Positions 1 through 10,390 of a stretch of DNA of 64,000 nucleotides are shown here, one piece after another; positions within the stretch are counted from its first letter, which is position 1; the number at the start of each line of letters is the position of its first letter. The stretch covers positions 3,286,001 to 3,350,000 of the forward strand of contig JAJFPB010000001.1 in assembly GCA_020881915.1 (NCBI GenBank). The letters are read 5' to 3'. The notes under the pieces were generated by a model that did no database searches, was not told where the DNA came from, and saw nothing but the letters and a program-made list of their open reading frames with translations. This DNA comes from Paramyrothecium sp. XJ0827. Lineage: Eukaryota; Ascomycota; Sordariomycetes; Hypocreales; Stachybotryaceae. Made by a program: the position numbers and the translations under genes.

Positions 1-2491
1 CTGAGTTTCGGAGTCTTTGATGTCCCTCACTATTTGAGAGATATTGAGGACTGTCTTAGCCATGTCCTCCATGTCCCGGTGTTTCTCTTCTTCCTTTGCA
101 ACATGAGACTCCTGATCTTCGAGCTGTCTTTCCAGTACTCCCTGCTCACTCTCCACACCCTTGCATTCTTCTCGAAGCTTGGGAAGTTCCGCTGTCAGCC
201 TTTGATACGAGTCGTAGGCGGCGCGGGCGCCTCGCAACGCATCGAGGCTCGCCATGGCCTCTTTGAGATCCTTTTCCACGTCTACCTTGCCTTTGGGATC
301 AAGGTTCTTCTCTATCTTCTTGCCTAGGCGCTCCAGACTCGCGCTTTGTCCATCGTCGAAATGTCGCTCACATAGCAAGCACTTCTTCTTCGATTCGAGC
401 ATACGTTTACATTTGTTGTAGTAATCCACCAGGGCGTCGAAGAGGCTGAGTTCGTTTCGGAGGTCCTCTACTTGTTGTTCAACCGCCCCTAATTCTTCCT
501 CGTAGTCCTCAACGACGGCGTTGTCGCGAACAGCTTGCAATGCTTCGACTACCTGCTGCTTGCACCGTGTGGCCTCCTGTGACTTTTTCTCGTGAGAGTC
601 GCGGGCGTCCTTGAGTGTATACTCGACTTTCTGTAGCTTCTGCCTCGCCTGCTCTTGTCGTTTGCGAGCATCCTGGAGGGCTCTGTTTTGCTGGCTCATG
701 GCGGACTGAAATTGGGATTCTACCGATTCAGGTTCCCAACCGCTCCCCACAAGTGCCGAGATCTTTGCGTCCCAAGTACTCTTCAGCGTGTCGAGTCTGC
801 GTTTTCGGTCTGCCATCTCTTTTTTGCGGAAATCCAACTGTGCCCGTTCAGAAGCGAGACGGGTGCATTCGACAAGCTCGCGACCGAGCTTCTCGTTTTC
901 GTTTTCCAATTTCCACAAGTGCTCGGTTTCGGTGTTAATTTGCCCGTCCCAGTTGGCCTTGTCAAACTCTTGTTGAATCCGTCCAAACCTGCTCTCGAGT
1001 TCCTCAAGCTGCGAGTCAAGAATCGCCTTCCCGCCTTCGTCGACGTCAATCAGGCCTGCCTGGTTCTGCAGCACTTGCGTCCTCTTCTCAATGGCGTTTA
1101 TTCTTCTCTTGGTTGCGACACGGTCCTCCAGTCTGGCATTCCTCCGACCCTCAAGGTCTATGATTACTCCAGTCGACTTGTCCAGTTCGGCAGCATTCTC
1201 CTTTTGCAGGCGTTCTAGATCACGCTTCCTCTCATTTAGAAGTTTTTGGATCTTCTCATTAAAGGATTCAACGTGCTTCTCATTGAGCTCACCGTCGAAT
1301 CCCCTGAAGCCGTGCTGCTGTGCTGCTTCTTGGACCATTTCTATTCGCAATTTTAACTGCCGTTCATATTTGTCCTTGTCGGACTGGTGCTTTCCTTGAT
1401 CGGAAAATTTAGAAGACAGGGATTGACGGGATTGGGCAAGCTCCTTTTGAAGCTCGGAGTATTGAGATTTGTTTTGCTCCGCCTCTTCATGGAAGCGTTG
1501 CATGCGCTGTTCATACTGTGTCAACAACTCCTCCAATGATGCATCGTCCTCACGCAGCTCCTCAATCGTTTGCCTGAGCCCATCGACAGCATCCTGTCGA
1601 TATTCAAGTTGCTCGCGTTTGTTGTTGAGGTTTTGCACAATTTGAAGGTAGCTGTTCGCATGCTCATGCTTCTCTCGAATTCGTTCCTGTGTCTCCTCCA
1701 TTTCAGTCGTCAAGGTCTCGCACTTTTCGCGTGCCCCTTCTATCTCAGCTTGAAGCAGGCTCATGCGCTTCTCAGCCCGTTCACCTCTGTCCTTGTTGAC
1801 TTTGTTGTGCGCTTCGTCATTTTGCAGCTTTCCGAGCTGCTCAATCTGCTTTTTGCGAAGAATTTTCAAGTTTTCAATGGCTTTTGTGTATTTAAGGGCC
1901 TCGAAGATCTCATCAAAGCGCTTCTTCAAGGCTGCAGGCTCGCTTAACGGCCAGAGCGACTCGTCCTGGTGGCAGAAGATGACGGCGTCCAGGATGGCTG
2001 GAGAAACCCCCAAGCGCTCGGGAATCATCTCGTCAAGCTGGGCGACCCTAGTGGAAGTGGTGGTGCGCTCTCCATTGTTTACAACAACTAGGGAACAATC
2101 TAGTGTTTTTTGGGAGCGTGTTGTTTTCTTAGCGGTGAGTTGCAAGGATCGTGTTGCGACATGTTGACGGTCATTGATCGATCGGAACTGTAACTTCACC
2201 TGGGCCATAACCTCTTTCTCGCCGCACAGCTAGTAGCACAGTTAGAAAGCTTTCAAGTGACCCATGGCGTGGATGGTGGCTTACCTTGGGGTCATGTATA
2301 AAGGCGCCGCCCTTGCTGTTCGGGGGCAGCTCACCGGTAGTAGCATACTTGAGACACTCTATGATGGTGGTCTTGCCGGAGCCATTGTAACCCACAATCA
2401 GAGTCAGGGGGGTATTGAATTGGATGGCTTCACGGACGGTCGGGCTGAAGGACCGGATGCCCGAGATGGAGAGCTTGTCGATCCTCGACAT
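1..2491 (-). CDS. rad50: RAD50 DNA repair ATPase, 5' part (C-terminal part lies beyond the left edge)
   Basis: This is the SMC-like ATPase of the MRE11-RAD50-NBS1/XRS2 complex, which senses and processes DNA double-strand breaks and telomere ends in the nucleus. Exon 1 is 2491-2285 and exon 2 runs from 2229 off the window. The 55-nt intron (2230-2284) has GTAAGC, CTAAC and TAG. The visible protein is about 812 residues of a family near 1,300. An N-terminal Walker A (GYNGSGKTT) lies at about residues 34-42 and is followed by a conserved block ending [10 protein letters not shown]. Next comes a long charged coiled coil, then the zinc hook CLLC at residues 686-689, close to its place in yeast Rad50. 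The reading frame stays open from the hook to the left edge. The second coiled coil and Walker B are missing only because of the window boundary. The upstream region carries two MCB-like ACGCGT boxes. Confidence 0.96.
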
Positions 2492-2653
2492 TGTGACGTC
2501 TATCAGCCCATATGATAGTCGTCTAATAGGGCGGGCTACCAGGAAGCAGTTTCGATTCGCGCAGTGTGGGAGAGTACTTCTTCACCAAATTGCAAGCTCA
2601 ATGGGAAGTCGATACTACTTTGGCCCGTGGGGGAACGAGTGTTGTGGGGATTA

Positions 2654-2682
2654 ACGCGTGATAACGATTGGAGTCAACGCGT
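2654..2682. promoter_or_regulatory. Pair of ACGCGT (MCB-like) boxes upstream of RAD50
   Basis: Two exact ACGCGT hexamers sit at 2654-2659 and 2677-2682, 23 bp apart and about 160-190 bp upstream of the RAD50 start codon. In yeasts this hexamer is the MluI cell-cycle box bound by MBF (Mbp1/Swi6) at DNA replication and repair genes. The hexamers are seen. The role here is inferred. Confidence 0.4.
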
Positions 2683-4538
2683 TTGCACTATTCTCTCTAC
2701 TTTTCGTCCGCAGAGAAGATGCGTGTTCACGTGCTTACCTTAGATGGGGGTTGCCTGCTGCGGTCTCGCTTTTCCTGTCCGCCCCCTGCCTAGGTAAGGT
2801 GCCGTACCTTTTACCTTTGGTTGTTAGGCACTAAACCAAGGCAATCGCTAACCCTCTCACACTTAATTCATACTTGGAAGCTTTCACGGGAGAATTGCGA
2901 TACAACGATAAGGCCTTTTATGTAAAATCTCGGATGCTGAATAATATTCATATGAAAAATCAGCCAGGCGCTTAGACAGGTGGAAAACAGCGCAGAAAAC
3001 ACCTTGGAGGTGGTTATTTATGGGGTATCCTGTTGGCGCTCTCACTGTTCTGTCACCCACTTTGCAAGTAGCCGTCCAGGTACCTGATTAAACACCACGC
3101 AAGATGTCGCCACTACACAGCGCCAGTTTGTTTCACCGAGGGTCAGCATACTGCTGCATGTGACTGATCCAAAAATTCCTGGTGAAGGTTTGCACGGCCC
3201 GCACCAGATGCAAAAAGGTCCAGGCACAACAAGATAGGAAAAGAGCAATAAATCCACGGCATCAGCTGTAACTGCCACTGCTGCTACAGTAATTGTCATG
3301 CAGCCACCGAAATCCACATTCCCGATTCTTTTCGGACGCGATAAGGTGCCACGATTTGAGATGGCATTGTGAGCCGATGACCGTGGCTACCCTAGCTGTG
3401 GCTAGCGCTTTTCAGGGGACGTATGCTAAGATCCTTGTCAATGCGGTGAGCTTGTCAAATTCCTATGATGTAATGTGTCTTGCATCTGCCGCGCTCTTCT
3501 GAGCTGGTTTTTTCTTGATTGCTCAGACACGCAATCTGCTTGACCTTGCTTTTCGATGAATCCCCTGAAGGAATGGCACCTCTGTGATTTGCTCAAGGAG
3601 AACAATGGCTGGCCGGGGAAGCATCAAATACTTGCCTGTTCCTAGTGGTGCCTTAGCGTGCGCGGCGAGACCCCTCTTTTGGGAAGCTTCCGAGCTACTA
3701 CCTAGTTGTAGGCCTCGTTTCCTGCCGTGGCTGAGGAGGACATTGGACTTGACATCTCTGAAGCTATCGCAACACGCACTCGAGCTTAAGGTAAGGCAGA
3801 GGCTGTTGGAGCAGTGGACTCGCCCCGGCGCAGGTACCACGGACAAGGACGGGGTCTTCGCCGTTGTGTCTAGAACAGGCCGGTCGGTAGGGGGGCCTGT
3901 GCAATGCTGCACCCTTAGGTAAGGTACCCAATGTGTAGGTGAGCACTACAGAGTGCAGAAGGGGACTTGGGGGACTCTGGTTGAAGCAACTTGCCTTGAG
4001 GTGAGGTACCTCAGTCTACTGGTATGGGTGGGATGCGTCCACTAGAAAACCTGGACAAGCCTTTTTTTCTCTTGTCCCTTCAAGTTGCTCACAAGCGTCA
4101 TCCACCTGAACCACCTGGGGCGGTGGGTAGCGCCAGTGGCGGCCCCAAGAGCCCAGGATAACCAAGCCTCCAAGGGATTAGCTGGCGTCTACTGCCTGGT
4201 TTCTCGTCCCGATCTACCCCCAATAGCATTCTCTGCTAGCGGCTCTTGCCCGCTTTTCGCGGGGCGTTTCCTCCGGAACGAGCGTGGCACAGTGCTCTTC
4301 TGGGCATTTGCATTGCGCATCCTCAAACGCATGGCAATGTTGATGGCAAATTTGTCCCATAGGAAATTCCCCCGTCTTTCTCACTGTCCTGAATTAGTAT
4401 CCGTAGCTGCTCCAGAGTCCCCGAACCCTTATTACCTCATCTTGTGGCGTGGGAACGTGTTTGACCTTGGCGACTGCCCTCCTACTTGCAACCTCCATCT
4501 TCTTCCCATGATCGTGCCGTCGTGCTGCTGCTTTTAAA

Positions 4539-4555
4539 CGATACGATACGACACG
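4539..4555 (+). promoter_or_regulatory. Tandem GATAC element, possible white-collar light-response element
   Basis: The stretch CGATACGATACGACACG lies about 140-155 bp upstream of the wc-2 start codon. White-collar complexes bind closely spaced GATN-type repeats, so this could be an autoregulatory site. It could also simply be in the transcribed leader. Only the repeat is seen directly. Confidence 0.25.
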
Positions 4556-4693
4556 CGAACCTAATCCCGTCGACGTTTGGGCTCTCCTCGCCCGAGCCGC
4601 TGAGGCGCTATCGCCACGCCCTGTTCTCCGCCACTCCGCCCCCTACCGTCACCTTTCGCCAAATGCAATAACTAGACTCGAAGCGCTGCAACC

Positions 4694-6290
4694 ATGTCCC
4701 AAGGTCCCCCGCCTCCACCCCTCAACGCCAACGCCTTTGGCTTCACCAACCTGGATCTGGGTTCCCTACCCGACATCAATTCCGGCCAGGTCAATATTGT
4801 CTCCGGCCCACCACTTGTCTCATTGACTGATCCCGTACAGCCGAGCGGCAGCGGTCAAGACGGTAGCGACATCATGGCGCTTCTTGACAACGACATGGTT
4901 GGACCCTTTGGCGACATGGTCATGAACCTCGACTCGGTCAATGACGGTCCCGGCCTGTCGCAGGGATACAACCCCGACAACAATGACGGCTCGACGACGA
5001 CCGAGGATGCCGTTGCGCGATCCGAAAACCAATTCAACACCGCTGCTAACAATGTACCTGGTGCGGGGCCGGTGCCTCCCGGTACCTTCGCGCAGATGAA
5101 CGTCCAGAGCGGTAGCACGCTTACCGAGTTCACCAAGAGGAGGAACTGGCCCGCCAAAGTGGTTGAGGAGCTGAAGGATTTCCTGCAAATACTAGATGCC
5201 AATGGACGCATCAAATACGCATCGCCTAGCATAACGACAGTCACAGGCTATACCTCGGACGAGTTACAGGACGTCTTCCTCAAGGATCTGATACACCCCG
5301 ATGATCAGGGCGTCTTTGTTGCGGAGCTCAACGAATCAATAGCATCTGGCAATCCTCTCCGTCTGTTCTACCGGCTTCGAAAGAAGGATGGTGTTTATGC
5401 TATTTTCGAAACTGTAGGTCACGCGCATATAGCTGCGTCTAAATTCGCGCCAAACCCCAGCAATCAATCGCCATTCTGCCAAGCCGTCTTTATGATGGCC
5501 CGACCGTACCCGACCAAGAATGCCGGGCTACTCGATTCGTTCCTGGAGCACAAGATTGAAAACGAGCGGCTGAGACGTCGCATTGCCGAGCTGCGCAGGG
5601 AGGAGGAGGCGGACGCAGACGAGGCCCAAAAGCAATGGATGCAAAGCCAGGAGAGCCGGTCCGAAGTCACGCATTCGGAGGACATGGGTGCTTCGTCGAC
5701 GCCTTTCTATCTCGGCAACAACGGCACCAATGATAGATCACTGTCAAATGCGGAACGGAACGCTATGAATATTGCTCTCACGCGAGAGAATTTGGAAGGA
5801 GCTGCGGCAGACAGCCGGCCTGATTCACTGAGAGACAAGATGGCGCGTTATGAGGGCAACACCCACGCTGAAACCATCGAGATGCTCACCGGTCTACGCT
5901 ACATTGAAGGCGAGCGCAGCCGCGGCATCACGACAGGCAACGCCAGCCCGACGCTCGTTAAGGGCGACGTTGGTATCGCAATTCCCGTCGATAGAGATCC
6001 ACGGACGGGCGAGAAGAAGAAGAAGCTCAAGACATCGGAGGAATATGTTTGTACTGATTGCGGTATGTGCTGTGCTGGGGGAGCATCAACGGAGCTCCAC
6101 CTATTGCATTTGTCCTTTGCTGACCGGAACTCCAGGTACTCTCGATTCCCCCGAATGGCGGAAGGGACCCAGTGGACCGAAGACCCTGTGCAACGCGTGC
6201 GGCCTCCGATGGGCCAAGAAAGAGAAGAAAAAGAACAGCGCCAACAACGCGAGCCACCAAATGCAAAGCGCTGAGCAGACCGTGGGCTAG
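4694..6290 (+). CDS. wc-2: White collar-2: PAS and GATA zinc-finger transcription factor of the blue-light/clock complex
   Basis: WC-2 partners with the photoreceptor WC-1 in the nuclear white-collar complex, which activates light-induced and circadian genes. Exon 1 is 4694-6062 and exon 2 is 6136-6290. The 73-nt intron (GTATGT, CTGAC, CAG) splits the zinc finger after its first CxxC. The product is 507 residues, close to the 530 of Neurospora WC-2. A Pro-rich N-terminus is followed by one PAS domain (about residues 160-265, with [17 protein letters not shown] and HPDDQ), a charged helix (about 277-305), a KKKK-containing basic stretch and a single GATA-type finger (from Cys453, CTDCG...LCNAC). 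The tail after the finger is short and basic. One PAS domain and no LOV chromophore motif distinguish it from WC-1. The start has a good ATG context (ACCATGT). Confidence 0.95.
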
Positions 6291-7175
6291 GGCAAATACA
6301 TGACTGGGAGTTAAAAATTAGCGCGGATTTGGACTGGATTTTGCGGTCATCGTGCGAGTGGCTTCTTCCTCGTGCCGGGAGTTTTATTACGGGGAATTTT
6401 TTATTATTTTTTTATTTGTTTTTTAAGGGACACAAATGCCCTGGCGAAAGTATACGATAACGGCAGGTCAGCATTGTGATACCCGGAGCTTTGGGATCTT
6501 GTTTCTTACGTCACATTACTCGATGATACCATTGGGCATCGCTTCTTGGAGAATACAGGGACGTCTTTTGTGGATCAGGTCTGCGCATATACGAGAGGAT
6601 GCTGGGAACCAGGGCGAGAAACACGGGCTCTTGGTGCTCGATTCACGACTTCCACACCGGCCTCTTCGGTACGCTGGATACGACTCCTCTACTAGAAATG
6701 AATAACAGTTACATATTGTACAAACAAGCAATGATCGCAGTGCGTTTCTCTTTCACGCAGGCCCACAGCGGAGCGGTGCATCGCAGTTTAAAGAAGGTCT
6801 GTTTAACCTTAGGGTCGGTGCATTCTCCCTCTGGATAGAAAGCTCCACGATGATGCTCCTGTGGCTCTTTGGCCAGATTCAATGCAAACTAACCAACATC
6901 TTACATTTACCACCGTACCCAAACGGTACCTCAGCTTTAGGTTTGCCCATGACAGCTGCCACCCCGCTTGCTAAACCATCTTCCTCCGCACACTAATAAG
7001 CTACCTACTACCTACCTTACGGACGGATACGTAAGCCAAGGTGTCTGAGCTCTCGCACTTACACTTACACTTACACTTACACCACTCGACTTTCCAACTG
7101 CTCCAAGCAAGTGGACCGCACAGATTCGCCAGACAAGTATTGGCAGAAGACAACGCAAGTCCCATCAAACTCACA
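6291..7175. other. Intergenic region between wc-2 and the beta-flanking protein gene
   Basis: About 880 bp. The first part is the T-rich 3' region of wc-2. The second part is the presumed promoter of the next gene, with AGGTA/TACCT motifs near 6910-7015 and a tandem ACTTAC repeat. No gene is seen. Confidence 0.6.
7058..7083. repeat. Tandem (ACTTAC)n hexamer repeat
   Basis: Four near-perfect copies of a six-base unit lie about 95 bp upstream of the start codon of the following gene, so probably in its promoter or leader. Confidence 0.85.
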
Positions 7176-8149
7176 ATGGATAAGCTCATCAATGCTGGCA
7201 AGGAATTCCTCGAAGAGAGGAATCAGCAAGACCACAGTCAAGGTCAAGGTATGCTCCCCAGATGCTGCGGCTACCCCGCCAAAAGCCCCCCGTCCGCCCC
7301 AAATTACTCTCGAAGCACTTGTGGCTAATCGTGGTCTCCCTTCTGAGATAGGTCTGCCAGGTGGAAACAGTTAGTTGATGACCTCACTTGCACTGGACTT
7401 TCTTTATCTCCCAGAACATCTTGTTGAGAAAAAGCCGCTCAAGCATTCTCTGACATCGCCTCGTAGAAGCGTACGGTGGCAACTACCCCGCTGGCGGCGG
7501 TTTCTCCGGCCGGGACGACGATGACGATGACTTCCGCACAGCCCAGGAGGAAGCGGCAGCCCGGGCCGGATCGTCGGGCTCGAGCGACTTGTTTTCTTCT
7601 ATCCTCGGCTCGATCAGCCAGAGGAAGTCTCAGATCCGAGACGAGGACATCGATGAGGACGGTAAGCAGGTCACAATTCAAATCAGAAGCCAGCATTCGG
7701 TGGCTGCTAACGACTGCTTGCTCCGCTGATAGATGCCGTGAAGAAACACAAGAAGACTTACGACGACGATGATGACGATGCGGACGAGGACAGCCTAGGA
7801 ACCGCAGCAGCCCTCCAGGCTTTGAAGCTTTTCAATAAAGGAGAGACTGGCCAGAAGCAGTCCCAGGGCGCTTTCATCGGCCTGGCCTTGTCTGAAGCGA
7901 GCAAGGTGAGTTACTCTTACCCTCCTAGGAGACAAATAGCTTTTTTCGATCCGTCGTTTAATCATTTTGGTTGCTAATACTCTGTCCCCCTAGCTTTTCG
8001 ATGACAAGGCCGCCAAGGGCAAGGTATCCTCTGACGCCAGCAAAGAGTCGACTGTCCAGAAGGCTGGTGAGGTGGCCATGAAGATGTACTTTAAGAGTCA
8101 GGGCCAGCAGCAGGGTGGTTTGATGGGCATGGCGTCCAAGTTCCTATAA
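7176..8149 (+). CDS. Beta-flanking protein family (DUF7721-like), small conserved fungal protein
   Basis: The function of this family is not established. It is widespread in ascomycetes and usually annotated as beta-flanking protein. Four exons are supported: 7176-7248, 7467-7661, 7733-7905 and 7994-8149. Each intron has GT...AG ends, and the first (218 nt) has CTGAC before its TAG. The product is 198 residues. An N-terminal MDKLINAGKEFLEERN helix is followed by a Gly-rich linker, an acidic DDDDDDF segment leading to SGSSDLFSSIL, a second acidic stretch (DDDDDDADED), and two repeated helical blocks (SLGTAAALQALKLFNKGE and EASKESTVQKAGEVAMKMY-like), ending LMGMASKFL. No signal peptide or membrane segment is seen, so it is probably cytosolic or nuclear. 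It converges with the amidase gene 205 bp downstream. Confidence 0.85.
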
Positions 8150-8354
8150 ACGAGAGGATTTCGGCGCATGTCCGAGCCGTAAGCAGCCGTTGCCGTGGAG
8201 CAACAATCACATGCTTCGTCATGATATCCCCGTACCTGCGTTCGTCGAAGGGCGAGTAAGAATGTTCATCCTAAGTAAACGTGCCTTGATACAATAACTG
8301 CTACATGGACAGCTCTTTTGCGCAATCACAATTTTGCGCATACATGCATTGTCT

Positions 8355-10390
8355 CTACTTCGACATCTTCGCGGCCTTTAATACATCGAACCATGTCTTT
8401 GGTCGGACACGTCCACCGTCGTATGCCTCGTGTAGATAGGTCTCGGCCTCACCCGCCCACGCCAGCAGCTGCTCTTCGCTGCCCCATTCGCCATGTGCCA
8501 TCAAGCTCACCGGCATCTTGCCGTCTCCGTGCTCAACGTTCGCGTAGCCCACCGGCGCCGAGACCGCGGGAATGCCCGTCGTGTTGGCCAGCCATACGTA
8601 CATGATGTTGCGCAGCGACACATTGGTGTCGCTCATGCCGTACGTCTCGTCGCCAGGCTGGCGGAGCCACCCAGGCATGGGTGTGGTGGGTGTCAGAATG
8701 AGCAGGCCCGGGTACTTCTTGAAGAGGAAGGCGACGTGGCGCATCAGCAACTCGCGCAAGGTGTTGGACTTGATGTAGTCAGCTGCCCCGGACTTTGTGG
8801 CTGCTGAAAGGGCGATCTGGTTGCCGTATGAGAGCTTGGAAAGCCAGACGGGCCCGTAGCCGACACGGGTACGGGCAAGCTCGGCGAGTTCGGAGGTGCA
8901 AATGAGAGCATGGGCGATGCGCGCCTCGGGCACGTGAGGCATGTCAATATCGACAATCTCGTAACCGAGCTTGTTCTGGAAGTAATGGATGGCTTGGTCG
9001 CAGATCTTGACGACGTCGGCATCGGCCTCATTGAACCACCCACGGCAGATACCAATGACACGCTTGGCACTCTGTGCGGGAGGTCTCGAGAGGGCGAATT
9101 GACCCTGGACGGAGCAGTTTGGGTTGCTCTGTGACATGATTCGGTAGGCAATGGTCAGGTCAGCGACCGAAGCAGCTAAGGGCCCAGTGACGACCATGGT
9201 AGGGCTCATCTGGACAGTCCGGTGATGGCTCGGCTTCAAGCCGTAGGCGCCGTTGAAACTGGAAGGAATGCGGATGCTACCTCCTGCGTCGGTGCCCACG
9301 GCAATGGGGACGAGGCCGGCACCAATGGATGAGGCGCAGCCGGATGAGGAGCCGCCGGGGAAGTAGGCTTTGTTGAAGTGGTTCGTAGGTGTCCCTTGGC
9401 TCGGCTGCGAGTTGTGTCAGTCCTCGGTCCGGCAACAACAGTTTGGCGATGATACTCACGTTGCAACCGCTGGTGTCTGTTGCCGGGCGTCAGTCGACGT
9501 ACACATGAATGGAAACAAGTCTGGGATCCTGCGACGTACCGGAACCAAATTCATGCATCCTATTCTTTCCAACAACAATGGCACCAGCCTCTTGAAGTTT
9601 CAGCACTGGCCACAATGACTCTTCCTGCACCTTGAAATATTCCAGACTTGCGTCGTACTTTAAGCCATTGTGGTTGCGGTACCCCTTCACTTCGGTGTCG
9701 TCCTTGACGCCGATGGGCACGCCGTCCAAGACGCCCAGGGGCTTGCCCGTCGCCCAACGCTCCGTCGATGCCTTGGCGGCCTCGATGGCCAGGTGGTCTT
9801 TCCCATGGGTCTCAGCCCAGGCGTCGGCGTATTCGCTTGGAGGATCCTGACCCGTCTTGGTGAGGGGTAGGAGAGCCTCAACGACCTGGAGAGGAGTGAC
9901 CTGGCCGCTCTTGTACATCTCATGATAGTCGCTGGCGGTGTAGTAGTGCGCAGTTACGTCTGCGTGCTGGTTCTTCAGCAATCGAGGCTCAAACTCGAGC
10001 ATCGGCCCCGTCTCGCCCAAGGGTGTGACAACTGGCTGGCAGCCGGGTCAATATCATTGTCAACTCTTGTTGTGATCTTGCAAATGACACTACATACATG
10101 GAATCTGGTGGGTAAGTTATCGAGGACCCGCATGTCCTTGATCTTTCCAAAGCCGGTGTTGCTCCATAATGCCTGCTGGATAAAGGACAAGCGCGTGATG
10201 CTGCGAATGTCTCGTTAACAAGACAGAAACCGAATGGGATTCAAGAAACAAGGAGAAGCGCGTACATTCCAGCAGCCACAGGGAACGTGGCACCTCGCAG
10301 CACAGGGTTGGTCCCAAAGGGCGACTCATAGCCCGTTATGGGGCCCTCTTCAGGCTCAGGATAACCCGCGAACGCAAACGGTTGCGCCAT
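8355..10390 (-). CDS. Amidase-signature (GGSS) family hydrolase with a 17-nt micro-exon
   Basis: This is a serine hydrolase of the amidase-signature family, which cleaves carboxamides; the substrate cannot be read from sequence. Five exons are needed: 10390-10266, 10200-10098, 10035-9540, 9476-9460 (only 17 nt) and 9404-8355. They give 596 residues, normal for fungal members. The Ser-cisSer-Lys triad is visible: Lys187 in GVPIGVKDD, the serine cluster GGSSSG at about 264-269 and the nucleophile Ser290 in GTDAGGSIR. The junctions restore the conserved runs VAAGIITRLSF, TRFHPVVTPLG and EFGSDTSGCNPSQGTP, which supports the unusual micro-exon. No signal peptide is seen. The start is the first ATG of the frame and gives an N-terminus typical of the fungal group. 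The 2.3 kb C-terminal amidases of mitochondria (GatA) differ, so a GatA role is unlikely. Confidence 0.92.

Larger units (their letters stand above)
2492..4693. other. Divergent intergenic region between RAD50 and wc-2
   Basis: About 2.2 kb with no convincing gene. The open frames are short, lack splice-linked partners and match no family I recognise. It holds the MCB-like pair near RAD50, several AGGTAAGG/AGGTACC-type motifs (about 2791-2810, 3916-3929, 4003-4016) and, close to wc-2, a tandem GATAC element. The wc-2 proximal 600 bp is pyrimidine-rich, as expected for a long leader. Confidence 0.7.

Noticed and set aside
4085..4537. 150-codon frame upstream of wc-2
   Set aside because: No family resemblance; it lies in the likely leader/promoter and shows no splice-linked partner.
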